Position numbers and translations under genes: made by a program. Shown piece after piece: positions 39,264 through 47,962 of a DNA stretch of 55,973 nucleotides (positions are counted from its first letter, which is position 1; every line of letters starts with the position of its first letter). The stretch spans positions 1 through 55,973 of the forward strand of contig PBFW01000014.1 in NCBI GenBank assembly GCA_002719955.1, written 5' to 3'. The stretch comes from Deltaproteobacteria bacterium. GTDB taxonomy: Bacteria; Myxococcota_A; UBA9160; UBA4427. A model generated the notes under the pieces. The model worked only from the letters and a program-made list of their open reading frames with translations, made no database searches and was not told where the DNA came from.

Positions 39264-40096
39264 CACTCGCAACCTCCTGGACTTCCGGACTCACCGCCGC
39301 CCGATCCAGGGGCGAAGAGGGCTTCGGAATCGCTTGATCGGCTTCGCGGAACGGCACTCAGCGCCCACAAGGAGAGCAGCATCCGATACGCGTAGTAGAT
39401 CGGCATCCAGCCCGAATGGAGCATCGACGGCCTCGGGCTCGGATTCATCTCGACCGCCCGCTCGCGAACGCGAAGCCCTCTCCGATGTGCCAACAAGAGG
39501 ACGTCGACATCCGGATAATCCACAGGATATAGGCTCGACGCGAAGAGTTCGAGGGTTCGCGCATTCATCGCCTGGAGGCCCGAGGTTGGATCCGTCACTC
39601 GCAGCCCCCCGACGCGTGCGAAGAAGCAGAGCGTTCGACGCCCAATCGAACGAAGCATTCCCATCTCGTAGCGCGGGCCCAAACCCGAACTCTCCGCTTC
39701 GCGGGCAAAACGCGACCCGATCGCGAGATCACATTCATCTCGGGCAACGAGTTCCAAAAGCTGGGGAAGATCGACCGGACGATGCTGACCATCGGAATCC
39801 ATCTGGACGACGAAATCGAATCCCTTCGCCACCGCAAACCGGTATCCGGTTTGGAGGGCACCTCCATATCCGAGGTGGAAGGGCAAGCGGGCGACGAGCG
39901 CCCCGGCCTCGCGCGCCACCTCGGGCGTCGAATCCGAAGATCCGTCGTCGATGACGAGGACCTGGGCATCGGGTAGGCACTCGCGCACCTCGCGAATCAC
40001 GGGAGCGATCCGCTCGGCCTCGTTGCGTGCCGGCATGATGATCAGGACGCTTCGGCCATCACCACGCGCCTCTCGGACCGGTGGCTGGACGCTCAT
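39263..40096 (-). CDS. Family 2 glycosyltransferase, dolichol-phosphate-mannose-synthase-like
   Basis: A 277-residue GT-A fold enzyme. The nucleotide-sugar site shows IIMPARNEAERI, VIDDGSSDST, and the DxD-like motif QMDSDGQHR; DLAIGSRF and TDPTSGLQAMN follow. This is the DPM1/polyprenyl-phosphate glycosyltransferase pattern, which makes lipid-linked sugars for later GT-C transfer. ATG 40096 forms a four-base overlap with the methyltransferase stop. An alternative ATG is at 40111. Confidence 0.92.
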   Translation of the reverse strand: MSVQPPVREARGDGRSVLIIMPARNEAERIAPVIREVRECLPDAQVLVIDDGSSDSTPEVAREAGALVARLPFHLGYGGALQTGYRFAVAKGFDFVVQMDSDGQHRPVDLPQLLELVARDECDLAIGSRFAREAESSGLGPRYEMGMLRSIGRRTLCFFARVGGLRVTDPTSGLQAMNARTLELFASSLYPVDYPDVDVLLLAHRRGLRVRERAVEMNPSPRPSMLHSGWMPIYYAYRMLLSLWALSAVPRSRSSDSEALFAPGSGGGESGSPGGCE

Positions 40097-40827
40097 CCCT
40101 CTGCCCGCCATACGATGGTCCGATAGTGATTCGCAAGCCCGTGCCGGAGCGTTGTCGCGATCCGCCGAACGAAGGCACCGGGATGGGAGGCATAATACCC
40201 GACCAAGTTCGGGCGCAACTGCTCCCTCCGAAAACGCCGATCACGACTCCACAATTCGGCGAGCCCAACTCGCTGAATCTGCTGGTGGCTGGCGAGTTCG
40301 GCGAGGCCCGCCCGCTCGCCCAACCGCCGAAAGGATCGCAGGGTGAAATCGTGAAGGTGATGCGGGTTGAGATCGACCGAGGGCGTCGTCGGCACCGATG
40401 CGATCAACACGCCTCCGGGTTTCAGTAGACGGCAGAGTCGCTCGAAAAAGACCTCGGGCTCGGGAAGATGCTCGATGGTCTCGAGGCTCACGATCGTATC
40501 GAATGAACTCGCACCGTCTTCCCCGAACGACATCGCGTCCGCCTGCACGTATCGCACCCTCTCGTCGGAATAGACTCGCTGGGCATACTCGACCGCTGTT
40601 CTCGCAACGTCGACGCCCAGAAAGCCCTCGATATCGTCTCGAGCGTCGGCTAGCAGGCGCGTGCCATAGCCGACGCCGCATGCGAGATCGAGCAGCCGTC
40701 CCGAACGGGCGTGTTCGGCGGCGAAGCGATAGCGCTCCTGATGCAAGAGGAGGGACTCACTTCCGGCCTGATCGGCATCATCGACCCGATCGGGGACGAT
40801 TCTTTCGAGGGAGTCGTATTTATCCAC
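40093..40827 (-). CDS. SAM-dependent methyltransferase (class I)
   Basis: A 244-residue Rossmann-fold methyltransferase. Motif I is LLDLACGVGYGTRLL at about 45-59, followed by GVDVARTAVEYA, VQADAMSFG, FDTIVSLETIEHL and LLKPGGVLI. It resembles Methyltransf_11 enzymes that cap or modify glycans, or biosynthetic small-molecule enzymes. The GTG start has no SD and sits six bases after a TAAGCT -10, suggesting a leaderless message. It heads the methyltransferase-GT2-DUF2304 operon. Confidence 0.9.
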   Translation of the reverse strand: MDKYDSLERIVPDRVDDADQAGSESLLLHQERYRFAAEHARSGRLLDLACGVGYGTRLLADARDDIEGFLGVDVARTAVEYAQRVYSDERVRYVQADAMSFGEDGASSFDTIVSLETIEHLPEPEVFFERLCRLLKPGGVLIASVPTTPSVDLNPHHLHDFTLRSFRRLGERAGLAELASHQQIQRVGLAELWSRDRRFRREQLRPNLVGYYASHPGAFVRRIATTLRHGLANHYRTIVWRAEG

Positions 40828-40833
40828 GGGTTG

Positions 40834-40839
40834 AGCTTA
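40834..40839 (-). promoter_or_regulatory. TANNNT -10 element for the methyltransferase operon
   Basis: On the minus strand TAAGCT ends exactly six bases before GTG 40827, with no SD in between. The same spacing occurs at the LLM oxidoreductase and desaturase genes. A matching -35 is not evident. Confidence 0.4.
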
Positions 40840-40903
40840 TCGGTCGACCCGGGCCGCCGCGACACGACAATCTGAGCGATCTCTCAGCACGAAATCCACC
40901 CCA

Positions 40904-41221
40904 CTATTCGACCACGGCCGCCAGCCGAACCTCTTCCCGCAGCTGGATCGGTTCGGAGCTCTCGAGCAGCACCGAGCGCACCTCGACCATGACGGACTCC
41001 ATGTTCTCGGACAACTCGAGCCTGGGCGGATCGGGGCGGGCGAATCTCACGAAGGCGTGGGGGAGGGCGAAAGGGATCTCGAGATCAATACTTGGGAGCG
41101 AGAAATCTGGAACGACAATGGCTTCGCTCTCTTCGGATTCTCGATTCGCGACCAGATACCCGACCCCAGCGACTAGTAAAAGAACCGTGAAATAGGTCAG
41201 ATCCATTCGATGATTCGTCAT
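40904..41221 (-). CDS. Small single-pass membrane protein of unknown function
   Basis: A 105-residue protein. A membrane segment at about 7-24 (LTYFTVLLLVAGVGYLVA) is followed by a Pro/Glu-rich extracytoplasmic part and an acidic C-terminal helix. ATG 41221 has GAGGGGCGG upstream at a workable distance. No domain is recognised. It lies 77 bp upstream of the methyltransferase on the same strand, so it may belong to the glycan cassette. Confidence 0.55.
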   Translation of the reverse strand: MTNHRMDLTYFTVLLLVAGVGYLVANRESEESEAIVVPDFSLPSIDLEIPFALPHAFVRFARPDPPRLELSENMESVMVEVRSVLLESSEPIQLREEVRLAAVVE

Positions 41222-41319
41222 CGTCCGCCCCTCGCACACGTGGACGAGAATATCCGCTGCGCAGCGTCATCGAGGGGCCGTGGCGAGGATAGCAGACCAC
41301 TCGATGACGTTCTGACACA

Positions 41320-41348
41320 TTGGCTTCCGAAGCGCCACCGAGTAGGGT
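41320..41348 (+). promoter_or_regulatory. Promoter of the desaturase gene, probably leaderless
   Basis: TTGGCT (41320-41325), 17-bp spacer, TAGGGT (41343-41348), then six bases to ATG 41355. The predicted start of transcription coincides with the start codon, and no SD is present. Confidence 0.5.
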
Positions 41349-41354
41349 ATTCGA

Positions 41355-42278
41355 ATGCAGGACGACATTTCACTCGACGCGCTCGATCGGTGGACCCGAC
41401 GTAGGGACGGCCCCGCAACCATGCATCTCGCGATTCAACTCGCGGCGCTCCTCGCGACGGCCGCGTCGACCGCGTCCCTCGCCGCCCGAGACCACCCCGC
41501 TCGATGGCCGACCTCGTTCGCCTGCGGCGTCGCAGTCCTGACCTTCTTCCCCCTACTTCACGAATCGAGCCATCGAACGGCCTTCAAGTCCGGGTTCGGC
41601 AATGGTCTCGGAATCTGGCTGGGGGCCTTGATGATGCTGCAAGCCCCGAGCTTCTTCCGCGACTTCCACTGGGAACACCATCGATCGACGCAAGACCCGG
41701 ACAGTGATCCCGAGATCTCAGGCACGCCAGCGCTGCTCGACGGCTATCCGACGAATCCGATCACGTATCTATTCCTCGTGAGTGGACAATTCCTGATGGT
41801 CGGAAAACTCGGCTTCACGATCGCCTGCGCGTTCCTTCCGGTGTCGGTGTGGTCCGGATTCTTTCCCTTCATCCGCAGCGAGAACCGACCACGCGTGGCC
41901 ACGGAGAGCCGTATTGCGCTATTGATCCTTGCGAGCGTCCTCTGGGTCGGGTTCTCCCTCGTTCCCGGATTCGGAGTGATTCTCCTCGCCTGGCCGATCT
42001 CGCATCTGATCCTGGGCTTCTACTTGATGCCCGAACACACGGGTCTCCCGAATTCCGGTGATCAATTCAATCGAACACGGACGGTGGCCAGCAATGCCCT
42101 CGTCCGCCGACTCATGTGGAATATGCCCTATCACACGGAACACCACGTCCATCCTGGAATTCCCTATCACGCGATGCCCGCGCTTCACGCAGAACTGACA
42201 CCAAAACTCCGCCACACGAGCCGTGGCTACCTCTGCTTTCATCTCGACGCGGCCGCGCGGGCCCTTCGGCTGCGTTGA
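41355..42278 (+). CDS. Membrane fatty acid desaturase / hydroxylase
   Basis: A 307-residue di-iron membrane enzyme. The three histidine boxes are HESSH (first), HWEHH (second) and HTEHH with HVHP after it (third). Four or more membrane helices flank them. This is the FA_desaturase family, which includes acyl desaturases, carotenoid ketolases/hydroxylases and sphingolipid enzymes. The short length and box spacing fit a simple desaturase or hydroxylase, but the substrate cannot be read. The MFS gene follows 13 bp later. Confidence 0.88.
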   Translation: MQDDISLDALDRWTRRRDGPATMHLAIQLAALLATAASTASLAARDHPARWPTSFACGVAVLTFFPLLHESSHRTAFKSGFGNGLGIWLGALMMLQAPSFFRDFHWEHHRSTQDPDSDPEISGTPALLDGYPTNPITYLFLVSGQFLMVGKLGFTIACAFLPVSVWSGFFPFIRSENRPRVATESRIALLILASVLWVGFSLVPGFGVILLAWPISHLILGFYLMPEHTGLPNSGDQFNRTRTVASNALVRRLMWNMPYHTEHHVHPGIPYHAMPALHAELTPKLRHTSRGYLCFHLDAAARALRLR

Positions 42279-42291
42279 AATCTCCGACAGG

Positions 42292-43632
42292 ATGCGTCCC
42301 GACTTTCCCTTTGCGCCCGCTTCGTTCCCTTTTTACTACGGCTGGGTGATCCTCGTCGCCTCGACGATCGGACTCGTCATGAGCGCGCCCGGGCAGACGA
42401 TCGGTGTCTCGGTTTTTACCGAGCCCTTGCTGGACGCGACCGGCCTCTCGAGGGTTCAGTTCAGCAACGCCTATCTGATGGGAACGCTCGCCAGCGGGCT
42501 CATGCTCCCCTACGCCGGGATGCTTGTCGACCGCGTTGGCGTGCGGCTGGGCGCTATCTGGGCATCGATCGGGCTTGCATTCGTGCTCGCCCTCTCGAGC
42601 CAGATCGATCTGATGGCCGCGAACCTGGCCAGTCTGGGGATCACTCAAACGAGCGCCGCATACGCACTGCTGACCATCGGCTTCCTGGGGCTCCGCTTCA
42701 CCGGCCAGGGTGTCCTGACCCTCGTCTGCCGAACGATGTTAGGCCGTTGGTTCGAGCGCCGACGCGGGCTCGTTTCTTCGATCTCGAGTCCCTTTGCCAG
42801 CTTCGCCTTCGCAGGGTCTCCGATCCTCCTCTCTGGCTGGGTCGCGAACTCGGGATGGCGGGGCGCATGGCAGGAAATGGCACTCGTCGTCGGATTCGGA
42901 ATGACGGCCCTCGCCTGGCTCTTCTTCCGGGAGACCCCAGAGCATTGCGGGCTCGAAATCGATGGCGGCCGCGCACCGGCTGCCCCGAGGATTTCGGATG
43001 ACGCCGAGGACGAAACCCGAATCGCGCCCCCCGGAGATTTCACCCGCGCCGAAGCGCTTCGCTCGGCCGCCTTCTGGATCGTGACGCTCGGCATCGCCAA
43101 CCACGCGATGGTGGGAACCGGAATCGCTCTCCACATCGTCGATCTCGGGACCGAAGCGGGCCTGACAGAAGCCCAATCCCTCGGCATCTTCCTTCCAGTC
43201 ACGCTGATCAGCATACCGACCGGAATCGTCATGGGGATGGCGATCGATCGTTTCCCGCTCCGCTCTCTGATCATGGCGATGATGGTCGGCCAGACCCTGA
43301 TGTTTGGCCTCGCCCCGCACCTGGGTGATCCGGTTCTCTACGTGATCTGTCTTGCCGGATGGGGTTTCTCGGGCGGCTTCTATGGGCCCCTCACTGTGGC
43401 GGCACTCCCCACTTTCTTCGGCCGAACGCACCTCGGTGCGATCCAGGGCGTCATGATGATGGTGATCGTCGTCGCGAGCGCACTCGGACCCGCGACGCTC
43501 GCGGGAACCAAGGCCTACTTCGGTTCCTACGAGGCGGGCCTCCACGGCCTCGCCTTTCTTCCGGTCGTGATCTTTCTGGTGGCCGCCCTCTCGCACGACC
43601 CACAAACCGAGCGAAAGCGGCGATCCAGCTGA
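42292..43632 (+). CDS. Major facilitator superfamily transporter
   Basis: A 446-residue carrier with 12 predicted membrane helices. The inter-helix 2/3 motif GMLVDRVGVRLG matches the MFS motif A pattern, and a long central loop (about 215-245, acidic) divides the halves. It resembles oxalate/formate antiporter and monocarboxylate transporter-like MFS proteins (start FYYGWVILVAS). ATG 42292 has only a weak SD; coupling to the desaturase is likely. Confidence 0.9.
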   Translation: MRPDFPFAPASFPFYYGWVILVASTIGLVMSAPGQTIGVSVFTEPLLDATGLSRVQFSNAYLMGTLASGLMLPYAGMLVDRVGVRLGAIWASIGLAFVLALSSQIDLMAANLASLGITQTSAAYALLTIGFLGLRFTGQGVLTLVCRTMLGRWFERRRGLVSSISSPFASFAFAGSPILLSGWVANSGWRGAWQEMALVVGFGMTALAWLFFRETPEHCGLEIDGGRAPAAPRISDDAEDETRIAPPGDFTRAEALRSAAFWIVTLGIANHAMVGTGIALHIVDLGTEAGLTEAQSLGIFLPVTLISIPTGIVMGMAIDRFPLRSLIMAMMVGQTLMFGLAPHLGDPVLYVICLAGWGFSGGFYGPLTVAALPTFFGRTHLGAIQGVMMMVIVVASALGPATLAGTKAYFGSYEAGLHGLAFLPVVIFLVAALSHDPQTERKRRSS

Positions 43633-43669
43633 TCGCCGCTCAGAATCGGCTTTACGCTCGAGCGCACGT

Positions 43670-43740
43670 CGAATCCGTCGGATCGAGGGCCATGACCTTG
43701 GGGCCAAGGGTCGAGCATGAATTCCGATCCGACGGATTCG
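43670..43740. repeat. 71-bp nested inverted repeat
   Basis: Perfect 16-bp arms at 43670-43685 and 43725-43740 enclose a 39-bp core. The core holds a second perfect palindrome, CCTTGG-GG-CCAAGG, at 43696-43709, flanked by CATG at both ends. Each outer arm also contains ATCCG-T-CGGAT. It lies between the MFS and thioesterase genes. No T-tract follows, so it is not a standard terminator. A mobile REP/MITE-type element or a protein-binding cruciform are alternatives. Confidence 0.7.
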
Positions 43741-43903
43741 GGGCCCTGACCCAGCGGCGAGGCGATCCGAGGGGATGACAGCGCCTCACCGCCCCCTAGA
43801 ATCCGGGGCCGGCGCGATCGATGCGTTCGAGCCTCCCCAAAGCGCATCGCGGCGGGCCAAAGGCTCCTCCCGATCGCCGCCCCGACCGACGGATGAGGAA
43901 CTG

Positions 43904-44551
43904 ATGTCCGACGACGACTTTGAGACGGGCCTCCAACTCGCCAACGAATTGCGCGAGATCGCCCAGGCTTTGATCGACCACGACGTCGAGCCGGAACCCA
44001 TGCGCAGCGCTCTCGCGGCAGCCCATGAGCTTCGTTCCCACCTCACGGGCCCTTTCCGCAAGCGTTGGTACGAATCCCAGGAGCCGAACGAAATCCTGTC
44101 CAAGCGGCCCAATGCCTTCGAAACGCTCTCCCCGATTCGAGGGCATCTGAACGCCCTCGCGCCTCCGCTGAGCATGGAAATCTGCGAACGTGAGGACGGT
44201 TCGAAATTCATCGCGGGAAGAGCGCATCTCACCAATATCTACGAGGGGCCACCGAGGGGAGTCCACGGCGGATTCGTCGCTGCGCTCTTCGACGAGATCC
44301 TCAGTGCGTCGATGAACCTGGCCCCTCCGGCCGGTGTCACCGCGAAGCTCGAAGTCGACTACCACCATCTGACACCGATCGGTGAGGATCTTCGCCTCGA
44401 AGCCTGGATCATCGGCGAACGCCAGCGGCGCATCTACGCAGAAGCGACCTGCCATGCGGGCGACACGCTCACGGCACGCGGGAAGGCGCTCTTCGTCCGA
44501 GTCGACTTCAAGGAGGTCGAGAACCGGATGCGGGCACGCGGCGTGGGCTGA
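43904..44551 (+). CDS. PaaI-like hotdog-fold thioesterase
   Basis: A 215-residue protein with a helical N-terminal region (about 1-95) and a C-terminal hotdog domain. GPPRGVHGGFVAALFDEIL is the PaaI/4HBT-type active-site helix, followed by KLEVDYHHLTPIGEDL and an ARGKALFVRVD strand. It should hydrolyse an acyl-CoA or acyl-ACP thioester. ATG 43904 has GAGGAA six bases upstream; upstream in-frame starts are less likely. Confidence 0.85.
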   Translation: MSDDDFETGLQLANELREIAQALIDHDVEPEPMRSALAAAHELRSHLTGPFRKRWYESQEPNEILSKRPNAFETLSPIRGHLNALAPPLSMEICEREDGSKFIAGRAHLTNIYEGPPRGVHGGFVAALFDEILSASMNLAPPAGVTAKLEVDYHHLTPIGEDLRLEAWIIGERQRRIYAEATCHAGDTLTARGKALFVRVDFKEVENRMRARGVG

Positions 44552-44858
44552 ACGAGAACGGGAATCACCCGGCTCTCGGCGAGTGCAATGCGCCGGTGTT
44601 CGAAGCGTAAATCGCTGATTTCGCTCCCGGAAGCTGAATCTGGGCCCCGCGTCGACCTCGATTCGCGTTCGTGATGGGCCGGTCGATCGGCGGGCCAAAC
44701 GCACCGGTGATCCACCTGAGTGCAGCTGCGATCTCGCGGTCTCGGAATCGAGACGCAGCCTCGCCGGGCTCTCCCGTGATGACAAGTAGAAGTTTTTCGC
44801 CACACATCTCGCTCGTAGAGACCCCTGCTCAAGCGTCCCATCCGCCCCGCCGATTCGA
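44552..44858. other. 307-bp gap without a recognisable gene
   Basis: Between the thioesterase and the lyase pseudogene I find no coding sequence with a start, SD and family resemblance, and no strong terminator or repeat. It may hold the former promoter of the pseudogene. Confidence 0.4.
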
Positions 44859-45628
44859 ATGGAGGAGGCACAGCATGCCCCGTTTGCGCGATCCTCAGGC
44901 CCCGCGATCCACCCGGAAACGGAAGTCCTCACCCGCGGCTTCGACCCGCGGCTCTCCGCCGGCTCCGTCCGACCCGCGGTTTTTCGTAGCTCGACCTTCG
45001 TCTTCTCGAGTCCCGAAGCAGCCGAGCTTTCATTTGCGGCCGCATTGGGCAAACACGAGAGAGCCCCGAACGAAGAGGCCGAGCTGATCTATGCGCGTCT
45101 CTCGCATCCGGACGCGACCCGGAATTGAGCGGGCGGCTCAAATCGACCCGCGCACTACTCGGAAAAGTTTTGCAGGCCGACGAAGCCTGGCTTCTCGACA
45201 GTCGCCTGCCCACGCCTTCACGCAGGATGAACCATCAGAGCCAGAATGCGGCCGAGATCGCTGAGGCGCTCGCGGATCACCCCAAGGTCGAACGCATCCA
45301 TTACCCGATGTTCCTCGAAGCGGCCGACCAGCGTCGCATCTTTGCCGAGCAATGTGATCATCCGGGCGCCGTCTTCTCGCTGGAGATCGCCGGGGGCAAG
45401 AAGGCGGCCTTCGGCTTCCTGCACCATCTCGAGATCACCCAGAATGCGGTCAGTCTGGGCGGATTGAAATCGCTCGCGTGTCATCCCGCGACGACGACGC
45501 ACTCGGAGATGGGCCAGGAAGAACTCGACCGCGCGGGCGTCTGCGGCAGACTGGTGCGCGTCTCGGTCGACCTCGAGGACGTGCGCGACCTGATTCAGGA
45601 CTACCGATACGCCCTCGACTCGACCTGA
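44859..45628 (+). pseudogene. Methionine gamma-lyase-like (Cys/Met PLP enzyme) with internal deletion
   Basis: The first part (44859-45128) encodes PETEVLTRGFDPRLS, RSSTFVFSSPEAAE and EEAELIYARLSHPDA, the N-terminus of Cys/Met-metabolism PLP enzymes, then stops. The second part, in another frame to 45628, encodes NHQSQNAAEIAEALADHP, VERIHYP, AVSLGGLKSLACHPATTTHS and VRVSVDLEDVRDLI, the C-terminus. About 170 central residues are missing, including the PLP lysine and cofactor loops. The product cannot be active. A good GGAGG site remains at the former start. Confidence 0.8.
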
Positions 45629-45641
45629 CACAAAACACTGT

Positions 45642-46565
45642 CTAGCCGCTGGCGAGCCACCGGCTCAGAGTCGTACGAATCGCTCTGATCGCCGCGTCAT
45701 GATGCTCCTGACCCTTGAGCGCAAAGGCATGCCCTGCCTCGGGAAAAGCGCGGGCTACACAGCTGACCCCCTGCTTCCACATCGCCTCGCAGAACTGACG
45801 ACCCGACGGCCATAATCGATCCTCTTTTCCAGCGAGCACGAGCGCCGGTGGCATGTCGGGGTGCAGATGCGCGCGCGGGGAGAGTTCCGCGCTCCGCCCC
45901 TCGAAGACATCGCGAGGTGGAGAGGAGAACATACGCGAGAGAACGCCTCCGCTCGGCGGCTCCAGCTCGAATCGAGCGGAATGGTCTGCGGAATCGAGAT
46001 AGGGCGCGGTCAGAATCAGCCCCATCGGTCGAGGTCCGTTTCGAACGCGCTCGCTCGGAAGGGTCACGAGCGCGGCAGCGAGATGAGCGCCCGCCGAACT
46101 GCCCCCGAGCACGAGTTTCGCCGGATCCCCGCCAAAGGAAGCCGCCTCTCCTTCGACCCACGCCAGCGCGTCTCGGCAATCTTCGAGTTCTTCCGGATAC
46201 GCGACAGCGTCCACGCGCTGGAGCCGGTATTCCGGAACAAAGACAGTATGGCCCAAGCCGGCAAGCGCCGTCGCCAGGGGAAAGAACTCGTCGGGCCAGC
46301 CACTATGAAAACCGCCCCCATGGATCAGCACCAGGGTCGCTCCCGGCACCTCCGACGTCGCTTCGAAGACATGTATCCGCAAGGGACGAGTCGGCGTCTC
46401 TTTGTAGACGAGCGTCTTGGTCGGTGGATGGCGAGGCCCCTGATAGTGGATCATTGCTCCAGACCACAGATCCGCCAGAGTGACCGGACCGGTCGCGAAC
46501 TCGATCGCAACGAGCGCGACCGCACCGGTCAGCAGAATTCCGACTAATAAGAATACTCTTCTCAA
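45642..46565 (-). CDS. Secreted or membrane-anchored HSL-type esterase/lipase
   Basis: A 307-residue alpha/beta hydrolase. An N-terminal hydrophobic segment (about 4-24) suggests a signal anchor. The oxyanion motif HGGGFHSGW, nucleophile GGSSAGAH, Asp in AGKEDRLW and His in AGHAFAL define a hormone-sensitive-lipase-type carboxylesterase. The start is TTG 46565 with GGAGG six bases upstream. It converges with the lyase pseudogene (13 bp). Ester substrate unknown. Confidence 0.88.
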   Translation of the reverse strand: MRRVFLLVGILLTGAVALVAIEFATGPVTLADLWSGAMIHYQGPRHPPTKTLVYKETPTRPLRIHVFEATSEVPGATLVLIHGGGFHSGWPDEFFPLATALAGLGHTVFVPEYRLQRVDAVAYPEELEDCRDALAWVEGEAASFGGDPAKLVLGGSSAGAHLAAALVTLPSERVRNGPRPMGLILTAPYLDSADHSARFELEPPSGGVLSRMFSSPPRDVFEGRSAELSPRAHLHPDMPPALVLAGKEDRLWPSGRQFCEAMWKQGVSCVARAFPEAGHAFALKGQEHHDAAIRAIRTTLSRWLASG

Positions 46566-46744
46566 CTTCGACCTCCAGCCACCCTGACTCGAGAAAGTCT
46601 ACCGAAACGCGGCAGGGAATGCGGACCTCTATTCCTCTTGCGTCGCGGTGAGGATGCATCACCGTCGGACAAGTGCGCTCCCGGAAAGAGCCTTGCGCGG
46701 CCGACCGCGATACGATGATGGGACCCTCGAAGGAGACCCACGCC

Positions 46745-47671
46745 ATGGACATGCACCCCGATGACCATTTCCATCCCCCGACGACCGACGACCCATTCTG
46801 GACCGAGACCTGCTGGTTCACCTTCGCGGTCCCCGAGCGCAGATTATCGGGCCAAATCTATCCCTTCTTTCGCAAAAACCAGGGTGTGACCTCTGGCGCC
46901 TGCATCCTCTGGGACGACACGGGATCGGAAATCTGGAATTGCTTATACCACAAGAATCTCTGGCATCTCCCGATTCCCGAAGATCAGGAACTCACCGATC
47001 TCCAGCTGGCAAACGGCATCCACTACAGATGCATCGAGCCCCTCTCCAAATACGAACTCCATTACGTGGATCAGGACGAGGAAGAGATCGAAATCCATCT
47101 CGTCTTCGAGGGCCTCTGCGAAAGCAATCGACTCGCCGGAAGCCACCTCGACCAACCCGGCCGCTATACCGGAACGATTCGGATCCAGAACGACACCATC
47201 GATGCAGACGCTTTCGGCATGCGGGATCGCTCCTGGGGCGTCCGTTCTCAGATCGGCTCGACGCTTCACCCCGGTGCACCGAACAAGAGGGGCGGCTACA
47301 CCTATGCGACGATGTCCGACCGGGATGCGTGGCATATCATCACCGCGGATTTCGGCGATGGCTACCTCGGCATCCACGGGTTTCTGCTTCAGGACGGCGT
47401 CTGGTCAAAGCTGGCCGAAGGCACCCGCGAGGTCCTCGAACGCGAGAACCATTGCCCGACGCGGGTTCGCATTACTGGCAGAGACGAACTCGGCCGAACA
47501 CTGGAGGCCGAGGGGCAGCCGCATAATCGGCTTGGCGTTCATCTCAACCCGAACCTGTGGACCTGGAATTGTCTGACCGACTGGCAGTGGAACGGGGGCA
47601 GGCGCGGCTGGGGCGAGGATCACGACAACTGGAGCGCCTCGGCGTTCCGGCAATTCGTCCGATCGCAATAG
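46745..47671 (+). CDS. Uncharacterised AttH/CrtC-like beta-barrel protein
   Basis: A 308-residue protein without recognised catalytic residues. It begins with acidic-His segments (DMHPDDHFHPPTTDDPFW), has ETCWFTFAVPERRLSGQIYPF, and later FGMRDRSWGVR, the loop typical of AttH/hydroxyneurosporene-dehydrogenase-like double lipocalin proteins (DUF7064/7065 type). Such proteins recur beside steroid or terpenoid degradation genes. ATG 46745 follows AAGGAG; upstream ATGs at 46715-46718 would add about ten residues. No membrane segment. Confidence 0.75.
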   Translation: MDMHPDDHFHPPTTDDPFWTETCWFTFAVPERRLSGQIYPFFRKNQGVTSGACILWDDTGSEIWNCLYHKNLWHLPIPEDQELTDLQLANGIHYRCIEPLSKYELHYVDQDEEEIEIHLVFEGLCESNRLAGSHLDQPGRYTGTIRIQNDTIDADAFGMRDRSWGVRSQIGSTLHPGAPNKRGGYTYATMSDRDAWHIITADFGDGYLGIHGFLLQDGVWSKLAEGTREVLERENHCPTRVRITGRDELGRTLEAEGQPHNRLGVHLNPNLWTWNCLTDWQWNGGRRGWGEDHDNWSASAFRQFVRSQ

Positions 47672-47713
47672 ATTGACAATATGGCTGAGCGAGACGATTC
47701 CAGAAAAAGCACG

Positions 47714-47962
47714 TCAGCTGGTACGGGAGTGGACATACCGCTCGACCGCATCGCGATGAGAGTTCTTGATCCGGATGAAATAGAGTCGGACATATTTGAT
47801 CACGCCGCGGGAGAGAAAGGGCTGGGACCTGGGCAGCGTCACGATCAACTCGACCTCGACGGCGAGATCGAAACCGACGAAGCCATGGGGAACATGGACG
47901 CTGAGACCCGTCGCGCCGACATTGCGCGCATGCACGACATCGAGGCTCTCGCGACCCATCAC
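47714..47962 (-). CDS. PilZ-domain-like small protein
   Basis: An 82-residue product with the PilZ core: ARNVGATGLSVHVP (equivalent to the 'D/NxSxxG' loop), VELIVTLPRSQPFLSRG and IKYVR, then a C-terminal helix (RDAVERYVHS). PilZ domains bind cyclic di-GMP. The Arg motif normally before this core would lie upstream of the ATG. There the frame remains open through RVIPLRVASVEIQV but offers no start codon except GTG 47965. The protein may be N-terminally truncated. It converges with the AttH-like gene and overlaps the front of the peptidase frame. Confidence 0.6.
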   Translation of the reverse strand: MMGRESLDVVHARNVGATGLSVHVPHGFVGFDLAVEVELIVTLPRSQPFLSRGVIKYVRLYFIRIKNSHRDAVERYVHSRTS

